A DNA stretch of 64,000 bases from Deltaproteobacteria bacterium. Lineage in GTDB: Bacteria; Desulfobacterota; Binatia; HRBIN30; JACQVA1. This document shows, in pieces, positions 40,417-47,447 of this stretch. Position numbers and translations under genes: made by a program. Every line of letters begins with the position of its first letter. The first letter of the stretch is position 1. Location of the stretch: contig JACOST010000011.1 in the NCBI GenBank assembly GCA_016178705.1, positions 186,001 to 250,000 on the forward strand, in the 5' to 3' direction. Under the pieces are notes generated by a model, which worked only from the letters and a program-made list of their open reading frames with translations, had not been told where the DNA came from and searched no databases.

Positions 40417-43116
40417 TCACGCTGCGATTGCCTCGTTGACCTTGTGCAGCAACTCTTCCAGCTTGCCGCCGAAGGCACGATTCGCGGGACGCCAACCGCC
40501 TTCGCGCGTGAACACCGGTACGATCTGAAAGTCATCGGGCGCGATCGTCAGGTTCTCGATCAAGTGTGCGCGAATGCGATCGAGCCATTGGCGCTGCTCG
40601 TCGGTGAACTGCTGACCGGCGTTGATCTGCGCGAGAGCGCGATCAACCCGCTCCGCCGCGGTGAGCAAGGGCTCCTGCACGTCCGCGGCGTGCTTCACCA
40701 TCGAGATGATGTCGACCAAGGCCTTGCCGTAGCGCGCGGCGTGCGCCTTCTGGAGATTGTCCTCGGTGAACCGCCACTGCACGGCGCTGAGTTTGCGCCG
40801 CAGTTCGAACAGCGCCTCGGTGCTCCAGCCTTGCGGACGATCGAGCAGAATGCCGATCGCGTCGATCTCGTCTTGTTTCTCTGCCACGAAGCGCGCGAAG
40901 GCGGTGAGGTAGTCGTCGGGTTTGTACTCCTTGCCGGCCGCGTCGCGGATGAGGATGTCGGAGCTGACGATGTCCTCGGTCTCTACCGCGACAACGAAGA
41001 CGCGCGGCGGTCGCGGATAGTTCACCAGCAAGTCTTGGAAGGCCGGATCACGCAGCAACTTCATCGTGCCGGTGAAGTCGTCCGCCAGCGCCGTTGGGAG
41101 TTGCTTGGCAAAGCGCCCGAGGTCACCATCCTCAACGTAAGCGGCGAACAGCTCGCGCGCTTCGGCGGACATCTCCTTGTTGACGCGATGCAACCGTTTG
41201 ATCAGGCAGCGGTCGTTGTACGGGCGATTCCGGTTGTTCCAAATGTCGTCGATGATCTCTTGAATCGTGCGCGACGGCTTCTCGGGCGGATCCGCAGTGA
41301 AGGCCGACGCGCTCTTGAAGTAGGCCAGCAGCGAGCCGTCGAAGCAATCGAAGACGGTGAAGTGCGACTTGTCGGGAAACTTCTCGCCCTTGCGCGTGCC
41401 GCGGCCGAGCATCTGCTCGAAAAGAATGCGCGACTTCACCGGGCGCAGGAAGACGATGAACTCGAGGTCGGGAATATCGACACCGGTGGAGAGCATGTCG
41501 ACGGACACAACGATGCCGGGTTCGGGACGATTGCGGAACTCTCGAATCCGCTGCAGCGGGCGATCGACCGTCGCGCTGCCGGTGATCTTCTGCACGAACG
41601 CATCGCCGCGGCCGAATGTGTCCCGGCAAATGCCGACGAGTTGGTCGGCGTGCGAGATGTGCGGCAGGTCGTTCACCGCGAAGATCAGTGTTTTCGGAAG
41701 GCGCCCGTACTGCTGCTCGTGGGCGAGCGCGTGGCGCTTCACTTCCTCGATGATCTTGCGATTCGAGTCGGGCGAGGTGACACGCTGCTCGATCTCGGTC
41801 GTGTCGAATTGACGCTCGTCTTCGAGTAAGTCGAGCTGCCCGGTACCAGAGGTCTGATCGATCAGCTCGACTTGCTCGCCTTCGCGGAGGAACACGCCGT
41901 TGAGGCGCACGTCCGACTTGATCGTCACGACATCATAGTCGACGAGGTAGCCCTCGCGGACGGCACGTTCATATTCGTAGCGGTACACGATCTCGTTGAA
42001 GTACGCCTTGGTGTGAGCGGCGGGCGTGGCCGTCAGGCCGATCTTGATCGCATCGAAATGGTCCAGCGTGTTGCGCCACATCGACAGCTCGGCGGTGGTG
42101 TAGCCGCGGTGGCACTCGTCGGCGATGATCACGTCGAAGGCGTGAATCGGGATGTCGAGCTTGTCCGCGTCGTCGTCCGATTCTTCGTCACCGAGAGCGA
42201 ACGCCGCGCCGCGACCGAAGAGATTGATGGCCATGCGCTGAATCGTGCAGACGTACACGAACGCGTGACCCGGCTGCGGATCGAGGAGATAGCTAGCGGG
42301 CAGGACCTTCGGATCGAACTTCTCATCCTCGCCAAGGTCTTCACGGCGAAAGCGTTGGCTGTAGACTTCGTAGATGTTGGTGAACTTCAAGCCGGGCTCG
42401 GGCTCGAAGGACGCGAAGGTGCGCACCGCTTGCGCCGCGAGCGCGCGGCGATCGACGAGAAACAGAATCCGCCGGCCGACGCCGGACTTCATCAGCCGAT
42501 AGGCCTGATTCACCATGGTCACGGTCTTGCCCGTGCCGGTGGCCATGGCAAGCAGCATCTGTCGCTTGCGACTGGCGATGGCTTGTTCGACCGCGGCGTT
42601 CGCGTCGATCTGGTAGGGACGCAGCCATTGGTGACTATTCGCATTGGCGGTGAACCAGGCGCAGGCCGCTTCAAAATCGCGCTGGAGCAATTCCCGCAAC
42701 GCGCCCGGTGTGTGGAAGCCGGCAATCCGGCGCGAGGCGTTCAGTTGGTAGCGAACATCGTGGTACCAGATGACCTCGCCGTTGGTGGAGTAGAGAAACG
42801 GTACACGGTATCCGCGAAAGTTGAACGGGCTGTCAGTCGCTCCGCGCGAGTAGCGCTCGGCCTGAACGAGCACGTTCTGCGGTCCGAGGCTCAGCTTCTT
42901 CGCCTCGACGATACCGAGCGCCTGTCCGTCGGCGCACAGGGCGTAGTCGGCCGGGCCTGTGTCCGTTGGATATTCTTCGAGGGCGTGGCGCTGGTAAAAG
43001 CGCGCCGGGCGCACCGCACCCTTGCGGACGATTTCCCAACCGGCACCGGTGATCCGCTTGTCGATGCGGGTCCGGCGGGTGCGCGCTTCAGACTCGTCGT
43101 GCGGCTTGCTACTCAT
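40417..43116 (-). CDS. hsdR: Type I restriction endonuclease subunit R (EcoEI-like)
   Basis: 899 residues. An N-terminal nuclease domain has ADYALCADGQALGIVEAKKL, with the D...ExK motif. Superfamily 2 translocase motifs follow: LLAMATGTGKTVTMV (Walker A, near residue 192), IADECHRGYTTAEL (DEAD-type box near 335), GLTATPAAHTK, and VVSVDMLSTGVDIPDLEFIV (motif V/VI region with FEQMLGRGTR). The C-terminal region LIENLTIAPDDFQIVPVFTR matches the EcoEI R-subunit C-terminal domain. It translocates and cuts unmodified DNA in complex with HsdM2S. It is the first gene of the minus-strand island, separated from hsdM/S by two inserted genes. Confidence 0.93.
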   Translation of the reverse strand: MSSKPHDESEARTRRTRIDKRITGAGWEIVRKGAVRPARFYQRHALEEYPTDTGPADYALCADGQALGIVEAKKLSLGPQNVLVQAERYSRGATDSPFNFRGYRVPFLYSTNGEVIWYHDVRYQLNASRRIAGFHTPGALRELLQRDFEAACAWFTANANSHQWLRPYQIDANAAVEQAIASRKRQMLLAMATGTGKTVTMVNQAYRLMKSGVGRRILFLVDRRALAAQAVRTFASFEPEPGLKFTNIYEVYSQRFRREDLGEDEKFDPKVLPASYLLDPQPGHAFVYVCTIQRMAINLFGRGAAFALGDEESDDDADKLDIPIHAFDVIIADECHRGYTTAELSMWRNTLDHFDAIKIGLTATPAAHTKAYFNEIVYRYEYERAVREGYLVDYDVVTIKSDVRLNGVFLREGEQVELIDQTSGTGQLDLLEDERQFDTTEIEQRVTSPDSNRKIIEEVKRHALAHEQQYGRLPKTLIFAVNDLPHISHADQLVGICRDTFGRGDAFVQKITGSATVDRPLQRIREFRNRPEPGIVVSVDMLSTGVDIPDLEFIVFLRPVKSRILFEQMLGRGTRKGEKFPDKSHFTVFDCFDGSLLAYFKSASAFTADPPEKPSRTIQEIIDDIWNNRNRPYNDRCLIKRLHRVNKEMSAEARELFAAYVEDGDLGRFAKQLPTALADDFTGTMKLLRDPAFQDLLVNYPRPPRVFVVAVETEDIVSSDILIRDAAGKEYKPDDYLTAFARFVAEKQDEIDAIGILLDRPQGWSTEALFELRRKLSAVQWRFTEDNLQKAHAARYGKALVDIISMVKHAADVQEPLLTAAERVDRALAQINAGQQFTDEQRQWLDRIRAHLIENLTIAPDDFQIVPVFTREGGWRPANRAFGGKLEELLHKVNEAIAA

Positions 43117-43247
43117 GCGATATCACGCTCGTCGGTTCTTAGGGTGGCAGTCGCCGGGTTGTCAATGAAACCGCGAACCGCGCCAGCGCGTCCGTCGCCT
43201 TTCCCTGTGCCGACGGGATTGTTAGACTCGCAACGAAAGGAGGACTG

Positions 43248-43709
43248 ATGGCCATCAAACAGATCGCGCCCGCGGAAGCGCATGAGTTGATCGGTAAGGG
43301 CTACCGTTACCTCGATGTCCGCACGGAGGCGGAGTTCGCCGCCGGCCATCCAGCCACCGCGGTCAACGTGCCGGTGTTCGTGCGGGACGCCGCCAGCGGA
43401 CAGATGGCCCCGAATCCGGAGTTTCTCGCCGTGGTCGAACAACACTTCCCGAAGGATGCCGCGGTGGTGATCGGGTGCATGTCGGGGATGCGCTCGCAAC
43501 GCGCGGCGGAGATGATGGCGAGCGCCGGGTTTGTCGATCTCTGCAACATGCAAGGCGGCTTCGGCGGTGCGCGTGATCAGTCGGGGCGCCTGATCACGCC
43601 CGGTTGGGCAGAGGCCGGCTTGCCGGTGTGCAAAGATTGCGGAGCGCAGAACACCTACGCCGGGTTGCGGGCATCTTCTCCCTCTCCCTCTGGGAGAGGG
43701 CGGGAGTGA
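43248..43709 (+). CDS. Rhodanese-like domain protein
   Basis: 153 residues with a strong ribosome site (AAAGGAGGACTG before ATG 43248). Rhodanese fold: KGYRYLDVRTEAEFAAGHPA (CH2-A motif), VVIGCMSGMRSQRAAEMMAS (active-site loop with Cys, near residue 85), GFVDLCNMQGGF. Substrate sulfur is carried on the loop Cys. After the domain come CKDCGA, a possible extra metal or redox site, and a tail SSPSPSGRGRE encoded by palindromic repeat copy 10. Likely a cytoplasmic sulfurtransferase; it is followed by the adenosyltransferase gene. Confidence 0.85.
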   Translation: MAIKQIAPAEAHELIGKGYRYLDVRTEAEFAAGHPATAVNVPVFVRDAASGQMAPNPEFLAVVEQHFPKDAAVVIGCMSGMRSQRAAEMMASAGFVDLCNMQGGFGGARDQSGRLITPGWAEAGLPVCKDCGAQNTYAGLRASSPSPSGRGRE

Positions 43710-43714
43710 AGGCT
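43677..43714 (+). repeat. Palindromic repeat copy 10 (rhodanese 3' end)
   Basis: Divergent forward copy (CTCCCTCTCCCTCTGGGAGA...). It encodes the rhodanese C-terminus, gives its stop codon and reaches close to the next ATG. It marks the right-hand limit of the repeat family in this window. Confidence 0.85.
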
Positions 43715-43718
43715 GCCA

Positions 43719-44333
43719 ATGGCGATTCGAATCACGCGCGTCTACACGCGCGGCGGTGACAAGGGCAAGACCGCATTGGTCGGCGGCAAACGCGTCCCTA
43801 AGGATTCCCCGCGCATCGCCGCCTACGGGAGCGTCGACGAACTCAACGCCATCGTCGGCCTGGCGCGCACGTTCAACGCCGACGGCGCCGCCCGCGCGCA
43901 TCAACGCCGCCTGGAGGACTTGCTCAAACGCATGCAGAATCAGCTCTTCGACCTTGGCAGTGAGTTGGCCACACCGCCGGACGCAGCGTACGAGGGCATG
44001 TACCGCATCAGTGCGGACGACGTGAAGGCCTTGGAAGGCGAAATCGATGGTCTGCAGACTGAACTGACTCCACTGAACTCGTTCATTCTTCCCGGCGGCG
44101 GCAAGGTCAGCGCCTTCTTGCACCAGGCGCGCACCGTATGCCGGCGCGCCGAGCGCGACATCCTCCGTCTCAGCCGCGACGAGACCGTCGGCGACTTCGT
44201 CCTGCCGTGGGTCAATCGCCTCAGCGATCTGCTGTTCGTGCTATCGCGCTGGGTCAGCAAGCAACTCGGCGAGCCGGAGTTTCTCTGGGAGCGCGGCCTG
44301 CGTGGCCATGAACGCAAACGTAAAGGAGCCTGA
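43719..44333 (+). CDS. pduO: PduO-type ATP:cob(I)alamin adenosyltransferase
   Basis: 204 residues, normal length. Family motifs: TRVYTRGGDKGKTALVGGKR at the N-terminus (ATP-binding), AAYGSVDELNAIVGLAR, a middle segment NSFILPGGGKVSAFLHQART, and VCRRAERDILRLSRDETVGD with FVLPWVNRLSDLLFVLSRWV. The enzyme transfers adenosine from ATP to cob(I)alamin to make coenzyme B12. It starts 9 bases after the rhodanese stop and is followed by an MBL hydrolase 3 bases later, so the three form an operon. Confidence 0.93.
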   Translation: MAIRITRVYTRGGDKGKTALVGGKRVPKDSPRIAAYGSVDELNAIVGLARTFNADGAARAHQRRLEDLLKRMQNQLFDLGSELATPPDAAYEGMYRISADDVKALEGEIDGLQTELTPLNSFILPGGGKVSAFLHQARTVCRRAERDILRLSRDETVGDFVLPWVNRLSDLLFVLSRWVSKQLGEPEFLWERGLRGHERKRKGA

Positions 44334-44336
44334 TCC

Positions 44337-45017
44337 ATGTCGTCACTCTACTTCAAGCAACTCCCACTCGGCCCGATGCAGAACTTCGCCTATCTCATCG
44401 GCGACCCGCTCACGCACAAGGCCGCGGTGGTGGACGCGGCATGGGACATCGATCGCATTCTCGCAGTCGCCGCAGAGGACGACATGCAGATCACGGCGGC
44501 GCTGGTCACGCACTTCCACCCCGATCACCTCGGCGGCAAGATGATGGGGCACAGCATCCAAGGCGCCACTGATTTGCTGGCCCGCAACCTCGATCTGAAA
44601 GTGTATCTACACAAGAGCGAAGCGGACTTCGCCAACCAGATCGCCGGGCTGTCGGCATCCGATATGGTTTCGGTCGAGAGCGGCGACGACCTGGCCGTGG
44701 GCAACGTGACGATCAAGTTCATTCACACGCCAGGCCACACGCCTGGCTCGCAGTGCTTCTTAGTCGACGGCCACTTGGTGTCGGGAGACACCCTGTTCAT
44801 CGGGTCGTGTGGGCGCGTGGATCTACCCGGCAGCGATCCGGCGCAGCTCTACGACAGTCTGGTCAACAAGTTGAAACGGTTGCCTGACAACACGGTGCTC
44901 TATCCCGGCCACGACTACTCCGACCGGCCCACCTCGACGATCGGCGACGAGAAGCGCCGCAATCTTTACATGCGCTTCGAGCGGCTCGAAGATTTTCTCA
45001 ACATGATGGGATACTGA
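44337..45017 (+). CDS. Metallo-beta-lactamase-fold hydrolase, glyoxalase II-like
   Basis: 226 residues. Two-metal site motifs are present: VTHFHPDHLGGKM (HxHxDH near residue 60), IKFIHTPGHTPGSQCFLVDG, LVSGDTLFIGSCGRVDLPGS and VLYPGHDYSD. The GRVDLPGS segment after the GDTLF motif is typical of persulfide dioxygenases and hydroxyacylglutathione hydrolase relatives. With a rhodanese in the same operon, sulfur metabolism is a reasonable guess. The 3' end overlaps the convergent isoprenoid-synthase-like gene by 52 bases. Confidence 0.85.
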   Translation: MSSLYFKQLPLGPMQNFAYLIGDPLTHKAAVVDAAWDIDRILAVAAEDDMQITAALVTHFHPDHLGGKMMGHSIQGATDLLARNLDLKVYLHKSEADFANQIAGLSASDMVSVESGDDLAVGNVTIKFIHTPGHTPGSQCFLVDGHLVSGDTLFIGSCGRVDLPGSDPAQLYDSLVNKLKRLPDNTVLYPGHDYSDRPTSTIGDEKRRNLYMRFERLEDFLNMMGY

Positions 45018-46015
45018 TCGTCGAACGCTCGCGTGAGCGTTTGCACGAAGTGCTGTCGATACGTGTCTTGCTGTTGCCGGCGTGCGGTGGCCATACCGTG
45101 TAGCCGGTCGCGCTTGTGGATCACCCAGTCGCGAAAGGTCGGCATGTCGAACGCGCCGAGGAGGCGCAGGCAGGCCGCGTAGTGGCGGCTGCCGCGCGCG
45201 AAGAAGTCCGCGGTCACCTGTGAAGTGGCGACTCGGCTGCGCAGTGCGGCGAGTGTCACGGGAACGGCGCGGCGTGCTTCCTGGGGCCGCAAGTGGAGTT
45301 GAAGGAAGTAGGTCCACCGCCCGCCGCGGAAGTCCTCTTCCCAATCGACCGCGTCGTCGAGGTACTGCATGCCGACGAGGTAATGGTCGAGCAAGGCCAC
45401 CACGCGGCGAACCGCCGGCGGCGGCGCGCCACCGAGCAATGCGACCGCGACGGCGGTGATCCGACAAACCGCCGTCTTGGCGGCGGAGTCGCGCGCGTAG
45501 TGCGAATGCGTGTAGGCCGGCCGGCGGCCGATCCACAACACCGGCTCGGTGCTGTGGCCATCGACGTACTCGCTCACGTCGCGTCGGAAGCGGCGCCAGA
45601 AGTCGGCACGCGGCCCCACCGTTGTGCCTAGCAAGGCGTGTATCTCACCCTCCACCGCGTAGCGCAGCAGATTCGTGTCGCGCGCGAAGGCGAGCTGGCG
45701 ATCGTTGAGGCGGTCGTCGATCAGCGCGAGGAGGATGATGAGAACGTGGGCGACTCCGAGCTGTTCCAGCGTCGCGCGCGGGACCGAGGGGAACGCCTCG
45801 GCGATCAGGAAGGGCAACGCGCGGAACACCGGTGTTCCGTACACGTCGCGCCACGTGCGCCAGCGTGGCTGCGGCGAGAAGCTCATTGCGTGCGGCAGCG
45901 CGCGGGCAACCTCGCGCAGTGTTGGGGGCAACGCGCTGCGCAGCCAGCGCCGGTAGAGGTGATCGATGCGGTCGTCGAACGCTCTGAGTGCCGGTGTTGC
46001 GGCCGCGTCGCTCAT
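44966..46015 (-). CDS. Class I isoprenoid-synthase-like enzyme, paralogue A
   Basis: 349 residues from ATG 46015, whose codon overlaps the upstream paralogue's stop (ATGA); ATG 46102 would lie deep inside that gene. All-helical protein. A first Asp-rich motif LLALIDDRLNDRQLAFARDT sits near residue 115, and a second VGMQYLDDAVDWEEDFRGGR near residue 235, followed by TYFLQLHL. The pair DDxxxD and DDxxDxxED with G-R-x-T is the class I prenyltransferase/terpene synthase pattern. The N-terminus shares SPQPRWRTWRDVYG with its paralogue. The family is not one I can name; the product is unknown. Confidence 0.6.
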   Translation of the reverse strand: MSDAAATPALRAFDDRIDHLYRRWLRSALPPTLREVARALPHAMSFSPQPRWRTWRDVYGTPVFRALPFLIAEAFPSVPRATLEQLGVAHVLIILLALIDDRLNDRQLAFARDTNLLRYAVEGEIHALLGTTVGPRADFWRRFRRDVSEYVDGHSTEPVLWIGRRPAYTHSHYARDSAAKTAVCRITAVAVALLGGAPPPAVRRVVALLDHYLVGMQYLDDAVDWEEDFRGGRWTYFLQLHLRPQEARRAVPVTLAALRSRVATSQVTADFFARGSRHYAACLRLLGAFDMPTFRDWVIHKRDRLHGMATARRQQQDTYRQHFVQTLTRAFDDQYPIMLRKSSSRSKRM

Positions 46016-47082
46016 AGCGTCCAGCGTCGCTGCCACGTCGCCAGCAGCGTTTGGTGAAAGCGCTGATGATCGCGATGGATCACCAGCGCGCGTCGCGCCC
46101 ATTCGTCACGCTGGCGCGCCGCCCACGTCCGCAACGTCGGCATCGGCAATCCATCGAGCAGCGTTGCGCAACGCCCGAAATGGTGGCTAGCACGCTGAAG
46201 AAATTCGACGCCGGTATCGCTCAGGTGCACCCGGCTTCGTAATTCGGCGACCGGCACGCGCTCTCGCCGTCGCCATTCGTGAGCCGTCAGGTGCCGGCGC
46301 ACGAAGTACGTCGGCCGGCCGCGGCGATAGTCCTCTTCCCAATCGTCGACGTCGTCCACGTATTGCAACCCGATGACACACTCATCGACGGCACGTGTGA
46401 TGCGCGTCTGAACCGACGTCGAGGCGCCGCCGAGGATCGCGACCGCGAGCGCCGACAACCGGGCCGGTGCCAGCTTGCCCGCCGCCGCGCGCGCGTAGCG
46501 CGCGTGCGAATCGTCCTCCGCCCTGCCACCTCTCCAGTCCGCGGCCTCCCGCACGTGCGCCACGGCATAGTCGCGCAGTGCCTGCCGCGCTGCGCGCCAG
46601 TAGCCGGCGTGCGTCCCGACGACCTCGCTCAGGCGTGCTTGCATCTCCGCTTCCATACTGCGCTTGAGTAGATTCAGGTCGCGGCTGAACGCGACATCGT
46701 CGTCGTTGAGTCGGTCGTCAAGAAACGCCAGCGCCAGACACAAGACGTGCGCCAGCCCGAGACGGCGCAGGTGTACGGGCGTGACCGTCGGGAACGCCTC
46801 GGCCACGGCGCCGGGCAGCGTGCGTGTGATGGGGTTGTGGAACACCGCGCGCCAGGTGCGCCAGCGTGGCTGCGGCGAGAGTCGAAGTTGGTGGGGCAGC
46901 GCAAACGCGTGGGCGCGCAAATCGCGCGTTAGCGCATTGGTCGCCCAGCGCCGAAACTCGCGATCGATCTGGCGGTCGTACGCGGCCAGGCCGCGCCCGG
47001 CCTCAGTAATTGCGGGTCTCCGGTCCGTAGATCGAAAGCGTGGCGTTCTCAGCTTTGCTGGCCAGCTTGCGCGCGGCCACAC
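46012..47082 (-). CDS. Class I isoprenoid-synthase-like enzyme, paralogue B
   Basis: Up to 356 residues. Homologous throughout to paralogue A: LSPQPRWRTWRAVFHNPITR, LALAFLDDRLNDDDVAFSRD, and VIGLQYVDDVDDWEEDYRRG, then RPTYFVRRHL. The start is uncertain: ATG 47082 overlaps the upstream 93-residue gene by 80 bases. Shared sequence with paralogue A begins only around RGLAAYDRQIDREFRRW, so initiation nearer 47005 at a rare codon (an ATT follows GGAGA) is possible. The next gene is translationally coupled by ATGA. Confidence 0.6.
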   Translation of the reverse strand: MWPRASWPAKLRTPRFRSTDRRPAITEAGRGLAAYDRQIDREFRRWATNALTRDLRAHAFALPHQLRLSPQPRWRTWRAVFHNPITRTLPGAVAEAFPTVTPVHLRRLGLAHVLCLALAFLDDRLNDDDVAFSRDLNLLKRSMEAEMQARLSEVVGTHAGYWRAARQALRDYAVAHVREAADWRGGRAEDDSHARYARAAAGKLAPARLSALAVAILGGASTSVQTRITRAVDECVIGLQYVDDVDDWEEDYRRGRPTYFVRRHLTAHEWRRRERVPVAELRSRVHLSDTGVEFLQRASHHFGRCATLLDGLPMPTLRTWAARQRDEWARRALVIHRDHQRFHQTLLATWQRRWTL

Positions 47083-47284
47083 ACTGCTCCGGTGTCGGCA
47101 GTTTGCGGATGCCGGCCTTCTTCAACCAGTCAGTGAGCTCGGCGTGCTTGGCCGGCTTGTAGTGATGGAACCGATTCACGGCTTCCCAGAAAAAATCCTC
47201 ACCCTTCATTTTCTTGGTGCCCTTTACCATCGCGGTGAGGATTTCGTACATCGCCGAGTGCGGCATGCTCGTTCGTGTCGCCAT
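47003..47284 (-). CDS. 93-residue hypothetical protein
   Basis: Starts at ATG 47284 with an excellent ribosome site (GCAGGAGGGG). The product is helical and Lys-rich: MPHSAMYEILTAMVKGTKKM, then FFWEAVNRFHHYKPAKHAEL, and a C-terminal CVAARKLASKAENATLSIYG. There is no signal or membrane segment. Its stop lies within the first codons of the isoprenoid-synthase-like paralogue B, so the three genes form one operon. No family recognised. Confidence 0.65.
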   Translation of the reverse strand: MATRTSMPHSAMYEILTAMVKGTKKMKGEDFFWEAVNRFHHYKPAKHAELTDWLKKAGIRKLPTPEQCVAARKLASKAENATLSIYGPETRNY

Positions 47285-47447
47285 GATCCCCTCCTGCTTT
47301 GCAATGACGTGATAGGACTCTTTTCATAAACACTCGCGCGTCGTCAAGCGCGACACGTCCTACCTAGGCAATTGATGTTGGACATAATGTCATGACGGGC
47401 AACAGCTTGTTCTGGGCGTCGGCTGGCACTATGATTCGCCGCGCCTG

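Noticed and set aside
40444-43248. Two long open frames on the plus strand opposite hsdR (461 and 458 codons)
   Set aside because: They are GC-driven shadows of hsdR; no domains, and hsdR motifs are complete on the other strand.
31825-43714. Repeated short sequences that could suggest a CRISPR array
   Set aside because: Copies are 0.1-3.3 kb apart with genes between them, in both orientations, and no regular spacers or cas genes are present.
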